This document shows, piece after piece, positions 26,801-34,075 of a stretch of DNA of 64,000 nt. Origin of the DNA: Pseudomonas parafulva (GTDB taxonomy: Bacteria > Pseudomonadota > Gammaproteobacteria > Pseudomonadales > Pseudomonadaceae). Position 1 is the first letter of the stretch. Each line of letters opens with the position of its first letter. The stretch is from positions 1,550,001 to 1,614,000 of the forward strand of contig NZ_CP009747.1 in the NCBI RefSeq assembly GCF_000800255.1, written 5' to 3'. A program made the translations under genes and the position numbers. The notes beneath the pieces are model-generated. The model saw only the letters and a program-made list of their open reading frames with translations. It was not told where the DNA came from and did not search any database.

Positions 26801-27434
26801 AGCGTCTCCATCTGTTGTAGAAGCCAACGATCCGTCTGGCGCATTGCCTGAGTTGAAGTACGCTAGAGCAGCCACGGCTCAAACAGTAGAAGAGGCCGTG
26901 ACTCCTTACGTGCTCGTGGAGCACTTGGTCTACAAGGAAGCAGACCCTGCCAAGGCTGTGGAAGTGGTTGATGCAGACCGATTCTTCGACGCAAGTTACA
27001 CGGATACGTTGGAGCTCATGATTGCCTACGTGGTGGCAGAAGAAGGGCCCGTGCTCGACACAGCGCTTGCACGGCGTATCGCGCGTGCCCATGGCTGGAT
27101 CAGAACCGGCTCACGCATTCGCGATCGGGTGGATCAAATAGCGCGTGCACGATTCCGTTCTCATGAAGAGGAACAGATAGGAACGTTCTACTGGCCTGCC
27201 CATCTTGCCTCTGATGCGGAGGTTATCTTCCGCAGACCTTCTGATGATGACGCTACTCGCACAGTAACTGAAATATGCTTGCCTGAGCTTGCTGCGTTAG
27301 GTAACGAGATGCTTGAACGAGGTCATGTTGGTGAGGGGCTGATCTATGCGGTTGCGAAGGAGGCGGGGGTCAACAAGCTTGCCCATGCTGGTCGTCAACG
27401 CATTGAGAAAGCGTTAGGGCGAATCGTCGAATAG
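20808..27434 (+). CDS. hheA: Hhe-type anti-phage protein: DUF4011, SF1 helicase, Vsr-like nuclease, DUF3320
   Basis: 2208 residues from the ATG at 20808 (AAGGAAA 14-8 bases before; TTG at 20802 is less likely). Domains: beta-rich N-terminus; 235-285 a transglutaminase-like domain with Cys239, His265, Asp283; 395-620 DUF4011 (RWQRKLLDLSLRNNLLNF); SF1 helicase split by a long helical insert, with GPPGTGKS 712-719, DEAS 1561-1564, GDPKQLPP 1585-1592, SVQGDERD about 1756-1763 and NVAITRAR 1796-1803; 1856-1950 a PD-(D/E)xK/Vsr-like nuclease with Asp1886, Glu1903, Asp1905; about 2040-2160 DUF3320. A DUF4011-helicase-Vsr single-protein defence system has been described as Hhe. GC and codon use are lower than in neighbouring genes, indicating transfer. 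It stands alone. Confidence 0.85.
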   Translation: MDDIVQPLAAQEEIPPKEVKIQATLVAKLNLADFQNAVPVIRELRIANETEDRFDNATLTLISEPEVFKAKIWRIDEIAADSFRTIPGLDLVLDGPLLSRLTEAELSTFTFVLEADAKEAESGRKEFARLEQVVDLLPRNQWGGLRHIPDMTAAFVQPNDPAVERLLKQTAELLRQSELPSSLDGYEGGAKRAWQLASAVWSAVARMKLDYALPPASFEQLGQKVRSPSQIADTGLATCMDLTLLFCAALEQIGLNPVIVFTRGHAFAGLWMKPEEFTTVLVDDVTAVRKRVKLRELVLFETTLSTQTLVPAFSYAVERGEKQITEDADSEFEMLLDIRRARLQRIKPLASAEAQIARIADEVSDDSPALLVEDGAGIPDEIHAVVVEDLWKIDPADRLGRWQRKLLDLSLRNNLLNFKMGKRALKLESPDPGALEDILASGQSLRLLTRPDLMDGADPRERALYEQREQEDVRRRHAEDALKRREVFVALTSHEMDVRLIELYRGARTALQEGGSNTLFLAIGFLSWTREDRAGQKYRAPLVLVPVTLERKSARSGFTMVLHDDEPRFNPTLIEMLRQDFELGLGSLEHELPRDDSGLDIAGIWNKVGHAIKDIPGWEVSEDVVLSMFSFAKYLMWKDLAENAEHLRQSPVVQHLLDTPRDSFVSDTPFPDAQSLDRDYGPTDVFCPLPSDSSQLAAVMAAAKGKDFVLIGPPGTGKSQTISNMIAQSIAQGRRVLFVSEKIAALDVVYRRLREIGLGEFCLELHSSKARKTDVLAQLQSAWEAKGQVDSDAWEVEAQRLATLRDSLNVYVERLHRRHRNGYTIYDAIGTVTSGGDEAVAPVGWASPDTHDQKAMSELRELGDRLEVNAQAVGYSQLAGNALSAVGQAEWSPHWQQQFVQAARDVLPAVLNVQRAADRFVELAGLPVTEYAPSALEGLSVLSQALPAAAGQDWRFALRPDARSISQRLSDGCAWVEQHRELNAKLSPLWTSRVIADAKQGIELLQQRRITSVELSPAWPENITGVLAQAVAQLGQIAELKQQLSATYDEMIESLDIDLLLREWKEAEESFWPKSWFGKRRIAGLLAPTQTAAGEADHGRDLAIWAEIRAVRRAIDELEPGHECVAVWQGSKSVAAQLSASIKLQEAIRLQQADSDWIDDGFQLVEQGQLGNALREELQRLRELTRLDRDMADLSDLGSSTQQLWCGKDTNIDLLTAALRFQVERRDIDERGRLVDDHPEVQEGRCGQWLKGDFDLLRQRAAVERDLSDLADLRELVPVWSDLKTKLDVARQAVVFQGQIATAIAKLALNPEQIAAYKAPLQTLLGDGNALLEPEGAIALAGVALREKLEVLQERSSHLTSTGHFTEAGADETAHLSLNDLKKNCEIVVSSEARLKAWCAWRKVRDEAFAVGLAPIVQAIESGAITSGKVRRVFEVNYARWWLNTTVDNEEIIRKFVSAEHEQRIRDFRALDDKFTDLTKDWLRARLCADLPSQESVSRSSEWGLLRHEMSKKTKHIPLRELMTRAPEALTKLTPCLLMSPLSIAQYLPPASTPFDLVIFDEASQIPVWDAIGAMARGKQVVMVGDPKQLPPTSFFDRAESTADDEDVEADLESILDECISANLPMRNLNWHYRSRHESLIAFSNQRYYGSKLVTFPSPFTSDKAVRLCPVAGVYDKGGSRTNLIEARALVADLVARLQSPAFRESRRTVGVVTFNGEQQKLIMDMLDEACRKDPSLDSYFAESELEPVFVKNLESVQGDERDIIYFSTTYGKDAAGVMSMNFGPMNRPGGERRLNVAITRARQELVLFSTLRPEYIDLARTQAVGVRDLKHFLEFAERGPRALAEANFGSVGGFDSPFEEAVAAALAKKGWQIHTQIGVSSFRVDLGVVHPDASGRFLAGVECDGATYHRSATARDRDKLREFVLRGLGWEIVRIWSTDWWVDAVGTAERVHQQLIELLAESRAKQAVIDAAHEAERLKADAVMAEVIEVVEQFSAIASPSVVEANDPSGALPELKYARAATAQTVEEAVTPYVLVEHLVYKEADPAKAVEVVDADRFFDASYTDTLELMIAYVVAEEGPVLDTALARRIARAHGWIRTGSRIRDRVDQIARARFRSHEEEQIGTFYWPAHLASDAEVIFRRPSDDDATRTVTEICLPELAALGNEMLERGHVGEGLIYAVAKEAGVNKLAHAGRQRIEKALGRIVE

Positions 27435-27443
27435 AAACCGAGA

Positions 27444-27469
27444 GGGCGCATCAATGTGCGCCCTTTTTT
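27444..27469 (+). terminator. Intrinsic terminator of the defence gene
   Basis: Stem GGGCGCA (27444-27450) and TGCGCCC (27457-27463) with a 6-base loop and six T (27464-27469), 10 bp after the stop codon. Canonical rho-independent structure. Confidence 0.9.
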
Positions 27470-27578
27470 CGTGGGTGAGCTTTACGCTGGGCCTATGACG
27501 GGCCTCAATAAAGTTTTCTGCTTTAAGCGCTCGGTTCACGATTAGGGAGGAGTAGCCCCTGCAACTGATCGCAACCTT

Positions 27579-29093
27579 TCAGGCGCCCCCAGCCCGTCTA
27601 CCGCGCAGCAGCAGCGAAGCCAGCGCGCAGCCGGTGAGCGCCAGGCACGCCAGGAAGAACGCGTCGCTGTAGGCCATCAGGTAGGCCTCGCGACGGACCG
27701 TCGTCGCCAGCATTTCAAGCATCTGCTGCGGATGGGCCAGCCAGGTCTGCTGGCCGATCCGCTCTTGTACGCCTGCGGAAAACACCGTCACGTGCTCATG
27801 AATACGCTCGCTGTGCACCCGCTCGCGGGTGGCGACGATCTGCGTCAGCACCGCCGTGCCAATGGCGCCGCCGAGGTTGCGCAGCATGGAGAACACCGCC
27901 GAAGCCGAGCCCGCCTCGCGTTTGTCCAGCCCGGCGACCGCCAGCACCGACAGCGCGACCATGATGAACGGCTGGCCAATGCCGCGCACCACGGTCGAGG
28001 GGATGATCACGTTGTCGGCGCTGTCGGCCGTGAGGCTCGCACCCAGCCAGCAGCCCAGCGCCATGATCAGAAACCCGCTGGCGACCATGAACTTGGCGCT
28101 GGTCCACTGCATCAGCCTGGGCATCAGCGGCGCCAGCAGCAGTTGCACCAGGCCGTAGGCGATCAGCGCCACGCCCACGTCGCGGGCGCTGAAACCCTGC
28201 AACTGCGACAGGTAGTTGGGCACCAGGAACACCAGCCCGAAGGTGGCCGCGCCGAAGATGAACATCGCCACGCTGGCCACGCCGAAGTTGTAATGCCCCA
28301 GCAGCCGCAGGTTGATGAAGGCGCGCGTGCCCAGTAGCTGGCTGAGCACGAACACCACCAGGGCGATACCCGCCATCAGGCTCATGCCGAGGATGTAGGA
28401 GGAACTGAACCAGTCCAGACGGCCACCTTCCTCCAGCACGATCTGCAGCCCGCCCAGGCCCAGCACCATCGCCGCGATGCCCAGCCAGTCGCCCTTGCGC
28501 AGCAGTTCCAGGCGCAGCGCACGGGCGTCGATGGACCAGGCGATGGCTGCCAGCAGCGCCACCCCGGGAATCAGTTGCAGGTAGAAGATCCAGCGCCACG
28601 AGTAGGCGTCCGTCAGCCAGCCGCCCAGCGACGGGCCGGCGGCCTGGGCCACGCTGTTGGCCAGGCTGAACAGCGCCATGCCCATGGGCATGCGGCTGGG
28701 CGGCAGCTCGGTGATGATCAACTGGAACGACAGCGGAATCAGCACCGCCCCCGCGGCGCCCTGGATCACGCGCAGGAGGATCATCGCCTCCAGGTTCGGC
28801 GCCCAGGAGCAGGCCACCGAGGCCAGCAGGAAAATGAACGAGCCGGTCCACATCACCCGGCGCAGGGCGAACACCTCCACCAGCCAGGCGGTCAGCGGGA
28901 TCATGACGATTTCCGCCACCAGGTAGGCCGTGGAGATCCACGAGCCTTCCTCGAAGCTGGCGCCCAGCGAGCCGCGGATTTCCGGCAGCGCCGCGCTGGT
29001 GACGTGCACGTTCATCCCGGCCATGAAGCAGCCCAGCAGCCCGCCCAGCACCGCCACCCAGGCGCGCAGCGAGACCGTGCGTTCAGTGCTCAT
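27579..29093 (-). CDS. emrB: EmrB-type MFS drug exporter (DHA2, 14 TM)
   Basis: 504 residues, fourteen hydrophobic segments. Motifs of the DHA2 family: SWISTAYLVAEIVMIPLTAWL in helices 1-2, LLRVIQGAAGAVLIPLSFQL, and motif C-like GPSLGGWLTDAYSWRWIF. Works with the HlyD-type adaptor and outer membrane channel encoded upstream in the same transcript to pump amphiphilic compounds across both membranes. Its start overlaps the adaptor gene by 11 bp. It is the last gene of the operon, next to the defence insertion. Confidence 0.9.
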   Translation of the reverse strand: MSTERTVSLRAWVAVLGGLLGCFMAGMNVHVTSAALPEIRGSLGASFEEGSWISTAYLVAEIVMIPLTAWLVEVFALRRVMWTGSFIFLLASVACSWAPNLEAMILLRVIQGAAGAVLIPLSFQLIITELPPSRMPMGMALFSLANSVAQAAGPSLGGWLTDAYSWRWIFYLQLIPGVALLAAIAWSIDARALRLELLRKGDWLGIAAMVLGLGGLQIVLEEGGRLDWFSSSYILGMSLMAGIALVVFVLSQLLGTRAFINLRLLGHYNFGVASVAMFIFGAATFGLVFLVPNYLSQLQGFSARDVGVALIAYGLVQLLLAPLMPRLMQWTSAKFMVASGFLIMALGCWLGASLTADSADNVIIPSTVVRGIGQPFIMVALSVLAVAGLDKREAGSASAVFSMLRNLGGAIGTAVLTQIVATRERVHSERIHEHVTVFSAGVQERIGQQTWLAHPQQMLEMLATTVRREAYLMAYSDAFFLACLALTGCALASLLLRGRRAGGA

Positions 29094-30225
29094 CGCCAGG
29101 CTCCGCGCGGGTATCGACGCTGGTCAGCACCGACATGCCGGGCAGCAGGGTGATGCCCTCGGCGGGGTTGTCGAGCAGGATACGCACGGGAAAGCGCTGG
29201 ACGATCTTGGTGAAGTTGCCGGTGGCGTTGTCCGACGGCAGCAGGGCGAAGACATTGCCCGAGGCCGGCGAGAAGCTGGCGACCCGGCCATGCAGGCGCG
29301 CCTCGGAAAAGCTGTCGACGCGGATCTGCACCGGTTGTCCGGGGCGCATACGCGCCAATTGGGTTTCCTTGTAGTTGGCCACCACGTAGGCCTGCTGCAC
29401 CGGCACCACTGCCAGCAGCGGTTGGCCCGGCACCACGTATTGACCGGCACGCACGCGGCGCTGGCCGACCACCCCGGCGATGGGCGCGCGGATCAGCGTG
29501 TCCTGCGCGTCCTGCTCGGCCAGCGTCTGCCGCGCCTGGGCCTGGACCAGCGCCGCCTGCTGCTGCTCGAACACTGCGCCCGCCTCGGTGGCGCGCGCCT
29601 GGACCATGGCCAGGGTCGAGCGCGCCTCGCGCCACGCCGCCTGCGCGCCTTGCCAGCTGGCCTCGGCCTGGTCCGCACTGGCACGGGCGCTTTCCAGACG
29701 CTGGGCGGTCGCGGCGTGGTCGCGCACCAGGCCTCGATAGCGCGTGAGGTCCAGCGCACTGCGGCGACGTTCGGCGGCGGCACTGCGTTGCGTGGCCTCG
29801 GCCTTGAGGATCGCCTCGCGCTGCTGATGGATGCCCTCGGCGGCGATCTGCTGTCTGGCCTTGGCGACGTTCAGCGCGGCCTGCGCTTGCGTCACCGCCG
29901 CCTGCGCCTGGTCGAGACGGGCGCGGTAATCGTCGCTGCGCAGCTTGACCAGCACGTCGCCGGCGTGCACCGGCTGGTCGTCTTCGACCATGACCTCGGC
30001 CACATAGCCGGCCACCCGTGGGCTCAGGGCCACCCAGTCGGCGCGCACGTAGGCATCGTCGGTGGTTTCCAGATAGCGCCCGGTGCTCCACCAGTGGCCA
30101 CCGTAGGCCAGCACGGCGAGGCCCGCCAGGCCGGCCGCGCCGGCCCAGAACAGGCGGCGACGGGCGGCCTGACGCTTGGCATGGGCGGTGGCAAGCGCAT
30201 CGTCAGGGGCTACGGCAGTGTTCAT
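29083..30225 (-). CDS. emrA: HlyD-family periplasmic adaptor (EmrA-like)
   Basis: 380 residues: cytoplasmic N-terminus, one membrane segment at about 23-43, split lipoyl domain (YVRADWVALSPRVAGYVAEV and APIAGVVGQRRVRAGQYV), and a long alpha-helical hairpin (about 95-215) rich in Ala/Gln/Glu with heptad character, whose tip reaches the outer membrane channel. The C-terminal beta-barrel ends near GITLLPGMSVLTSVD. It overlaps the outer membrane gene by 4 bp and emrB by 11 bp, so the three subunits are made together. Confidence 0.9.
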   Translation of the reverse strand: MNTAVAPDDALATAHAKRQAARRRLFWAGAAGLAGLAVLAYGGHWWSTGRYLETTDDAYVRADWVALSPRVAGYVAEVMVEDDQPVHAGDVLVKLRSDDYRARLDQAQAAVTQAQAALNVAKARQQIAAEGIHQQREAILKAEATQRSAAAERRRSALDLTRYRGLVRDHAATAQRLESARASADQAEASWQGAQAAWREARSTLAMVQARATEAGAVFEQQQAALVQAQARQTLAEQDAQDTLIRAPIAGVVGQRRVRAGQYVVPGQPLLAVVPVQQAYVVANYKETQLARMRPGQPVQIRVDSFSEARLHGRVASFSPASGNVFALLPSDNATGNFTKIVQRFPVRILLDNPAEGITLLPGMSVLTSVDTRAEPGDEH

Positions 30226-31667
30226 GGTCGCACGTCCATTTCGGTGGTTTGCCAGCGCCCGCCAAGGGCGCGGAACAGGTTGACCTGGGCCTGGGCCAGG
30301 CGACCGCGCGCCAGCACTTGCGTGGCGCGCAGGGTGATCAGCTCGCGTTCGCTGTCGAGCAGGGCGAGGCCGTCCAGGCTGCCGGCGCGGTAACCGGCGT
30401 CAGCCAGGGCGTAGCCGCGCTGGCTGTGCTGCAGCGCCGCCTCCAGGCCCTGCACGTGGCGTCGTTCGCCGTCGTAGCGAGCCAGCGCCTCACGCACCTC
30501 CTTGAGGGCGGCCAACGCCACGCTGCGGTAGTGCGCCACTTGGCCGTCGGCCAGCGCCCGGGCCTTGTCGAGGCGGGCGCGGTTGGCCTTGAGGTTGGGA
30601 AACTGCCAGCTGATCAGCGGGCCGATGGCGAAGGTCATGGCGCGGCTGCTGCCGAGCCGATGCAGGTGTGAGTCGGCGGCGGTGAATGCGGCGCCGAAGC
30701 TCACCTGCGGATACAGGTCGGCCTGGGCGATGTCGATCTGCAGCCTGGCAGCGCGCAGTTCGCGCTCGGCCTGACGCACGTCGGGGCGACGTTGCAGCAG
30801 GTGCCAGCCATCGCCCACGGGCAAGGGCGCGGACAGCGTGGGAATGACCGTGCAGCGATCGAGCGGGCGGGCATCGGCCTGGCCGCTGAGCAAGGCCAGC
30901 TCGAAGCGGGCGATCTGCTGCCGGGCTTCGAGCATCGGCATGTGCGCGCGTACCTGCTCGCGCAGGCCCAGCAGCCGCTCGCTGTCCAGTTGGGTGGTCA
31001 CGCCGGCCTGCACTTGGCGCTCGCTCAGGCGCACGCTGCGTTCGAGCGAGTCCAGGGACTGCCGGGCCTGGACCAGGCTGGCGCTGGCCACGCAGTGGTC
31101 GAGGTAGGCGCGGGTCGTCTGGGTGGCCACTTGCAAGCGCACCTGTTCGAGGGCGGCGCGGCCGGCCTGGGCCTGGGCGCGTGCCCGTTGCAGGCTGGCC
31201 TGCACTTGGCCCCACAGGTCGAGCTGGTAAGCCAGTTCGATGCCGGGGCTGAACTGCCACTGGCTCGGCGCGTGGCGGTCGTTGACCTCGGCCAGGGTCT
31301 GCTCGTCGCTGCGCTTGCCGTAGGTGGCGCCCAGGGTCAGCTCGGTCGACGGCCAGCGTCTTGAGTCGATTTCGCCAATGCCGGCCAGCAGGGCCTGGAC
31401 GTTGGCTTCGGCCTGGGCCAGGTCCTGGTTGTGCGCCAGGGCCTGCTCGACCCAGCGGTTGAGCTGCGCATCGTCGAACAGCGCCCACCAGCGTTCGGGC
31501 AACGGGCGTTGCTCGAGACCGGCTGGCAGATCACGCCATGGCCCGTCCGGTATCACGGCAGGCGGGTCTTGCGGCGCAGGTGGCCCGGCGCAGGCGGCGA
31601 GCAGGACGAGCGCGCCAAATGTAAGCCCACAGCGGGCAGGGTGGCGCAAGGGAAAAGGTGGAAACAT
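30222..31667 (-). CDS. TolC/NodT-type outer membrane efflux lipoprotein
   Basis: 481 residues with a lipoprotein signal, lipobox LLAAC (Cys26). Two repeats of the outer membrane efflux protein family can be seen: WWALFDDAQLNRWVEQALAHN at the start of the first, and a second beginning near the RRPDVRQAERELRAARLQI motif, which is diagnostic of NodT/OprM proteins. Trimeric channel that receives substrates from the EmrAB pump. First gene of the three-gene operon, 104 bp downstream of the AraC regulator. Confidence 0.9.
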   Translation of the reverse strand: MFPPFPLRHPARCGLTFGALVLLAACAGPPAPQDPPAVIPDGPWRDLPAGLEQRPLPERWWALFDDAQLNRWVEQALAHNQDLAQAEANVQALLAGIGEIDSRRWPSTELTLGATYGKRSDEQTLAEVNDRHAPSQWQFSPGIELAYQLDLWGQVQASLQRARAQAQAGRAALEQVRLQVATQTTRAYLDHCVASASLVQARQSLDSLERSVRLSERQVQAGVTTQLDSERLLGLREQVRAHMPMLEARQQIARFELALLSGQADARPLDRCTVIPTLSAPLPVGDGWHLLQRRPDVRQAERELRAARLQIDIAQADLYPQVSFGAAFTAADSHLHRLGSSRAMTFAIGPLISWQFPNLKANRARLDKARALADGQVAHYRSVALAALKEVREALARYDGERRHVQGLEAALQHSQRGYALADAGYRAGSLDGLALLDSERELITLRATQVLARGRLAQAQVNLFRALGGRWQTTEMDVRP

Positions 31668-31771
31668 CGCATCGGTCGCTTGAAAGGTCGTGCTGCAAGC
31701 TTAAGGAGCCCGACCCCCAGGGTGCTGTCGCCAACGGGACAAGTCCGCGCGCGCTAAGGACAACCTGAGGC

Positions 31772-32497
31772 TCAGCGATCCTGCGCCTGCGCACCGCCCA
31801 GCACGCCAAGCTGCCAGTCGCTGGGTGCATGCCCGAGAATGCGTTTGAACATGGCGGCAAAGGCGCTGGCGCTCTGATAGCCATGCTCCAGCGCCACGGC
31901 CAGGATCGGCCTGCCAGCGGCCAGGTGCTGCTGACTGAGCATCACCCGCGCCCGCGCGCGCCATTCGCCGCAGGACATGCCCAACTCGCGCTGAAACAGC
32001 CGCGCCACGTTACGGGCGCTCATGTTCAACTGCGCACCACAAGCCTTGAGGCTCAGTTCCTGGGAAGGCTCTTCGAGGAAGCGCTCGCACCAGGCGCGCA
32101 GACGGGCATGCTCGGGCATCGCCACGAACCCTTCGACGCGCCGGGCATGGGCCAGTTCACGGCGGATCAGCGCCCGCACATGTTCGCCTTCCTGCGCGCC
32201 GAGCATGCGCGAAGCAGCGAGGATCAGCTCGCGCAGCAGCCCCGATACCACGATCAGTTGGCAGCGCTCGGCCTGGCCGTCGAGCAGCAGCGTGCGCAGG
32301 CATACCGCGCCTTGCATGTGCAGGGCGTGGCTGACCCCGGCCGGCACCCACAAGGCGTGTCCGCCGGGAATCACCCAGTTGCCGCGTTCACTGCTCACGC
32401 GCATCACGCCGCAGGCGGCGTAGAGCAGTTGATCTTCGGCGTGACAGTGGCTGGCGATGTGTTCGCCAGATCGGTAGTCCATCTCCAAGGCTTGCAT
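31772..32497 (-). CDS. AraC family regulator of the efflux operon
   Basis: 241 residues from the ATG at 32497, which has GGAG at the right distance; an ATG at 32548 would add 17 residues but then the operator-like palindrome at 32508-32526 would be coding. The N-terminal cupin (HIASHCHAEDQLLYAACGVM, WVIPGGHALWVPAGVSHAL) binds a ligand and the C-terminal helix-turn-helix pair (LKACGAQLNMSARNVARLF, ILAVALEHGYQSASAFAAMF, LGHAPSDW) binds DNA. Located just upstream of the efflux genes on the same strand, so it is the obvious regulator; activator or repressor cannot be told. Confidence 0.85.
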   Translation of the reverse strand: MQALEMDYRSGEHIASHCHAEDQLLYAACGVMRVSSERGNWVIPGGHALWVPAGVSHALHMQGAVCLRTLLLDGQAERCQLIVVSGLLRELILAASRMLGAQEGEHVRALIRRELAHARRVEGFVAMPEHARLRAWCERFLEEPSQELSLKACGAQLNMSARNVARLFQRELGMSCGEWRARARVMLSQQHLAAGRPILAVALEHGYQSASAFAAMFKRILGHAPSDWQLGVLGGAQAQDR

Positions 32498-32507
32498 GCG
32501 CGGGGCT

Positions 32508-32526
32508 CCAATTGATTGGATCCAAT
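32508..32526 (-). promoter_or_regulatory. Operator-like triple CCAAT/ATTGG element
   Basis: Half-sites CCAAT (32508-32512), ATTGG (32515-32519) and CCAAT (32522-32526) alternate every 7 bases; the last two form the perfect palindrome ATTGGATCCAAT. The element ends 10 bases before the AraC start codon, consistent with autoregulation by a protein bound just downstream of its promoter. Confidence 0.45.
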
Positions 32527-32642
32527 CATACGTGGGCGTAGCGCGCATGGCTTGCTAAGAGTGGTGTGGATTTGAGATCAATCGCCTCTGTGTGCCGTCC
32601 CTAGCGCTCATGAGGGTGAATTATTGCGTGATCAAGGCAAGT

Positions 32643-33869
32643 TCAAGCAGGTTGTGTGGCATCGCTGTTGCTCACGTGGCGCCCAAGCACCAGCACGGTG
32701 ACGAAGCCGCAGCCGACCAGTGCCGTGGCCAGGCTCAACAGCATCGGGCTGCCGAACTGATCGACGATGCGCCCACCGAAGAACGAACCCAGGGCGATGA
32801 TGACCTGGAACATCGCCACGAACAGCGGCATGCCGCGCTCCACGTCCTTGGGCGCGACCACGAACATCCAGATGTTGGCGCAGGCTGGAAACGCGCCGAA
32901 GGCGAACCCCCACAGGGCAATCAGCATCAGCGCACCGGTCAGGCTGGTGGCAAATGTGGGGAACAGCGCGGTACTGGTGCCGATCAGCAGGGCCACCAGC
33001 AGCAGGGTGTAGCGCACGCTGCGGCTGGCGGCATAGCCGGCGAACAGGTTGCCGATCACCCCGGCCACGCCATAGAGCAGCAGCAGGGAGCCGATGGTCG
33101 GCCCGTCGAAGCCGGCGCGTTCCTTGAAGAACGGCGCGACGTAGGTGTAGGCGGCGAAATGCGCCAGGCCGATCAGCAGCACGGCGATCAGGCCCACCCG
33201 CGCCAAAGGATTGAGGAACAGGGCCGGCAGGTCGCTGACCCGAATGGCCTTTTCCGGGGTCAGCCGTGGCAGCAGGAATACCTGGGCCAGCAGCACCGGC
33301 ACGCCCACCAGCGCCGTGACCAGGAAGGTCATGCGCCAGCCCATGAGGCCGCTGAGCCAGGTGCCCACCGGCACCCCCAGCACGGTGGCGAGGGTCACGC
33401 CGGCCATGATGATCGAGTTCGCCTGGCCGACGCCGACGCCCCGTGGCGCCAGGCGCCCGCTCAAGGCGATGGCGGTGGCCCAGAAGCCGCCGATGCTGAT
33501 GCCCAGCAGCACGCGGCCGAGCAGCAGCAGATTGAAATCGCTGGCGTAGGCCACCACGGCGTTGGCCACGATCATGTTGAACGTCAGGCCTACCAGCAGG
33601 TAGCGGCGATCCAGCGCGCCGATGCTCACCGACAGCAACGGCGCAGCGAGGGCAGCCATGATGCCGGGCAGGGTCACCATCAGCCCGGCGTGACCGGCGC
33701 TGATACCCAGGTCGGCGGCGACATCGTTGAGCACACCGACCGGGAGGAATTCGCTGGTCACCAGGGCAAAGGCGCCGACGGCCACCGAGAGGATCGCCAG
33801 CCATTGCTGGAGCAGGCTTTGTTGCGCATGTTCGGGACGGCCCTGATGGGCCGGGTTCGGGCTTGGCAT
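32643..33869 (-). CDS. MFS transporter, AraJ/NepI-like exporter (DHA1)
   Basis: 408 residues, twelve membrane segments. The first segment ILSVAVGAFALVTSEFLPVGVLNDVAADLGIS and the ALDRRYLLVG loop are characteristic of the AraJ/SotB/NepI/PbuE branch, which exports sugars, purine ribonucleosides or arabinose-like compounds. It is separate from the efflux operon (ends 95 bp upstream of its regulator). The promoter region contains a perfect TATAAT and a palindrome. The specific substrate is not recognisable. Confidence 0.85.
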   Translation of the reverse strand: MPSPNPAHQGRPEHAQQSLLQQWLAILSVAVGAFALVTSEFLPVGVLNDVAADLGISAGHAGLMVTLPGIMAALAAPLLSVSIGALDRRYLLVGLTFNMIVANAVVAYASDFNLLLLGRVLLGISIGGFWATAIALSGRLAPRGVGVGQANSIIMAGVTLATVLGVPVGTWLSGLMGWRMTFLVTALVGVPVLLAQVFLLPRLTPEKAIRVSDLPALFLNPLARVGLIAVLLIGLAHFAAYTYVAPFFKERAGFDGPTIGSLLLLYGVAGVIGNLFAGYAASRSVRYTLLLVALLIGTSTALFPTFATSLTGALMLIALWGFAFGAFPACANIWMFVVAPKDVERGMPLFVAMFQVIIALGSFFGGRIVDQFGSPMLLSLATALVGCGFVTVLVLGRHVSNSDATQPA

Positions 33870-33931
33870 GATGCAGATTCCAAGAAGAGGTCGCCTGGGG
33901 CAGGCGAGTGAGGCGGGGAAAATGAAAGGCG

Positions 33932-33970
33932 ATTATAGGAGGGCCTGCGGCCTGCTCCATAAGCAGGCCG
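33932..33970 (-). promoter_or_regulatory. TATAAT box and upstream palindrome of the MFS gene
   Basis: On the minus strand TATAAT occupies 33937-33932, 63 bases before the ATG. Where the -35 should be, there is instead the inverted repeat CGGCCTGCT-TATGG-AGCAGGCCG (33948-33970). The arrangement of a good -10, no -35 and a 23-bp palindrome suggests activator or MerR-like control. Confidence 0.4.
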
Positions 33971-33988
33971 TTCGATAGTGATCATCAG

Positions 33989-34075
33989 TCAGATCGATGG
34001 ATCGCGCTGCGCGACGATGCTCACCATCGTCGCCAGCAACAAGCCGAAGTCTTTACCGACGCAAGACGACAGCAT
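33989..34075 (-). CDS. Possible small protein translated after fapF
   Basis: 28 codons, [20 protein letters not shown] and then VAQRDPSI. The ATG overlaps the fapF stop as TGATG, the arrangement of translational reinitiation, and there is no separate ribosome binding site. The peptide is mildly hydrophobic in the middle with one Cys. The DNA also forms a 9-bp inverted repeat GCGACGATG/CATCGTCGC here, so the open frame may be accidental. No homologue is known to me. Confidence 0.25.
   Translation of the reverse strand: MLSSCVGKDFGLLLATMVSIVAQRDPSI

Noticed and set aside
20396-27578. Attachment-site direct repeats flanking the defence gene
   Set aside because: Comparing both edges found only 6-base coincidences; no integrase, transposase or tRNA fragment is present.
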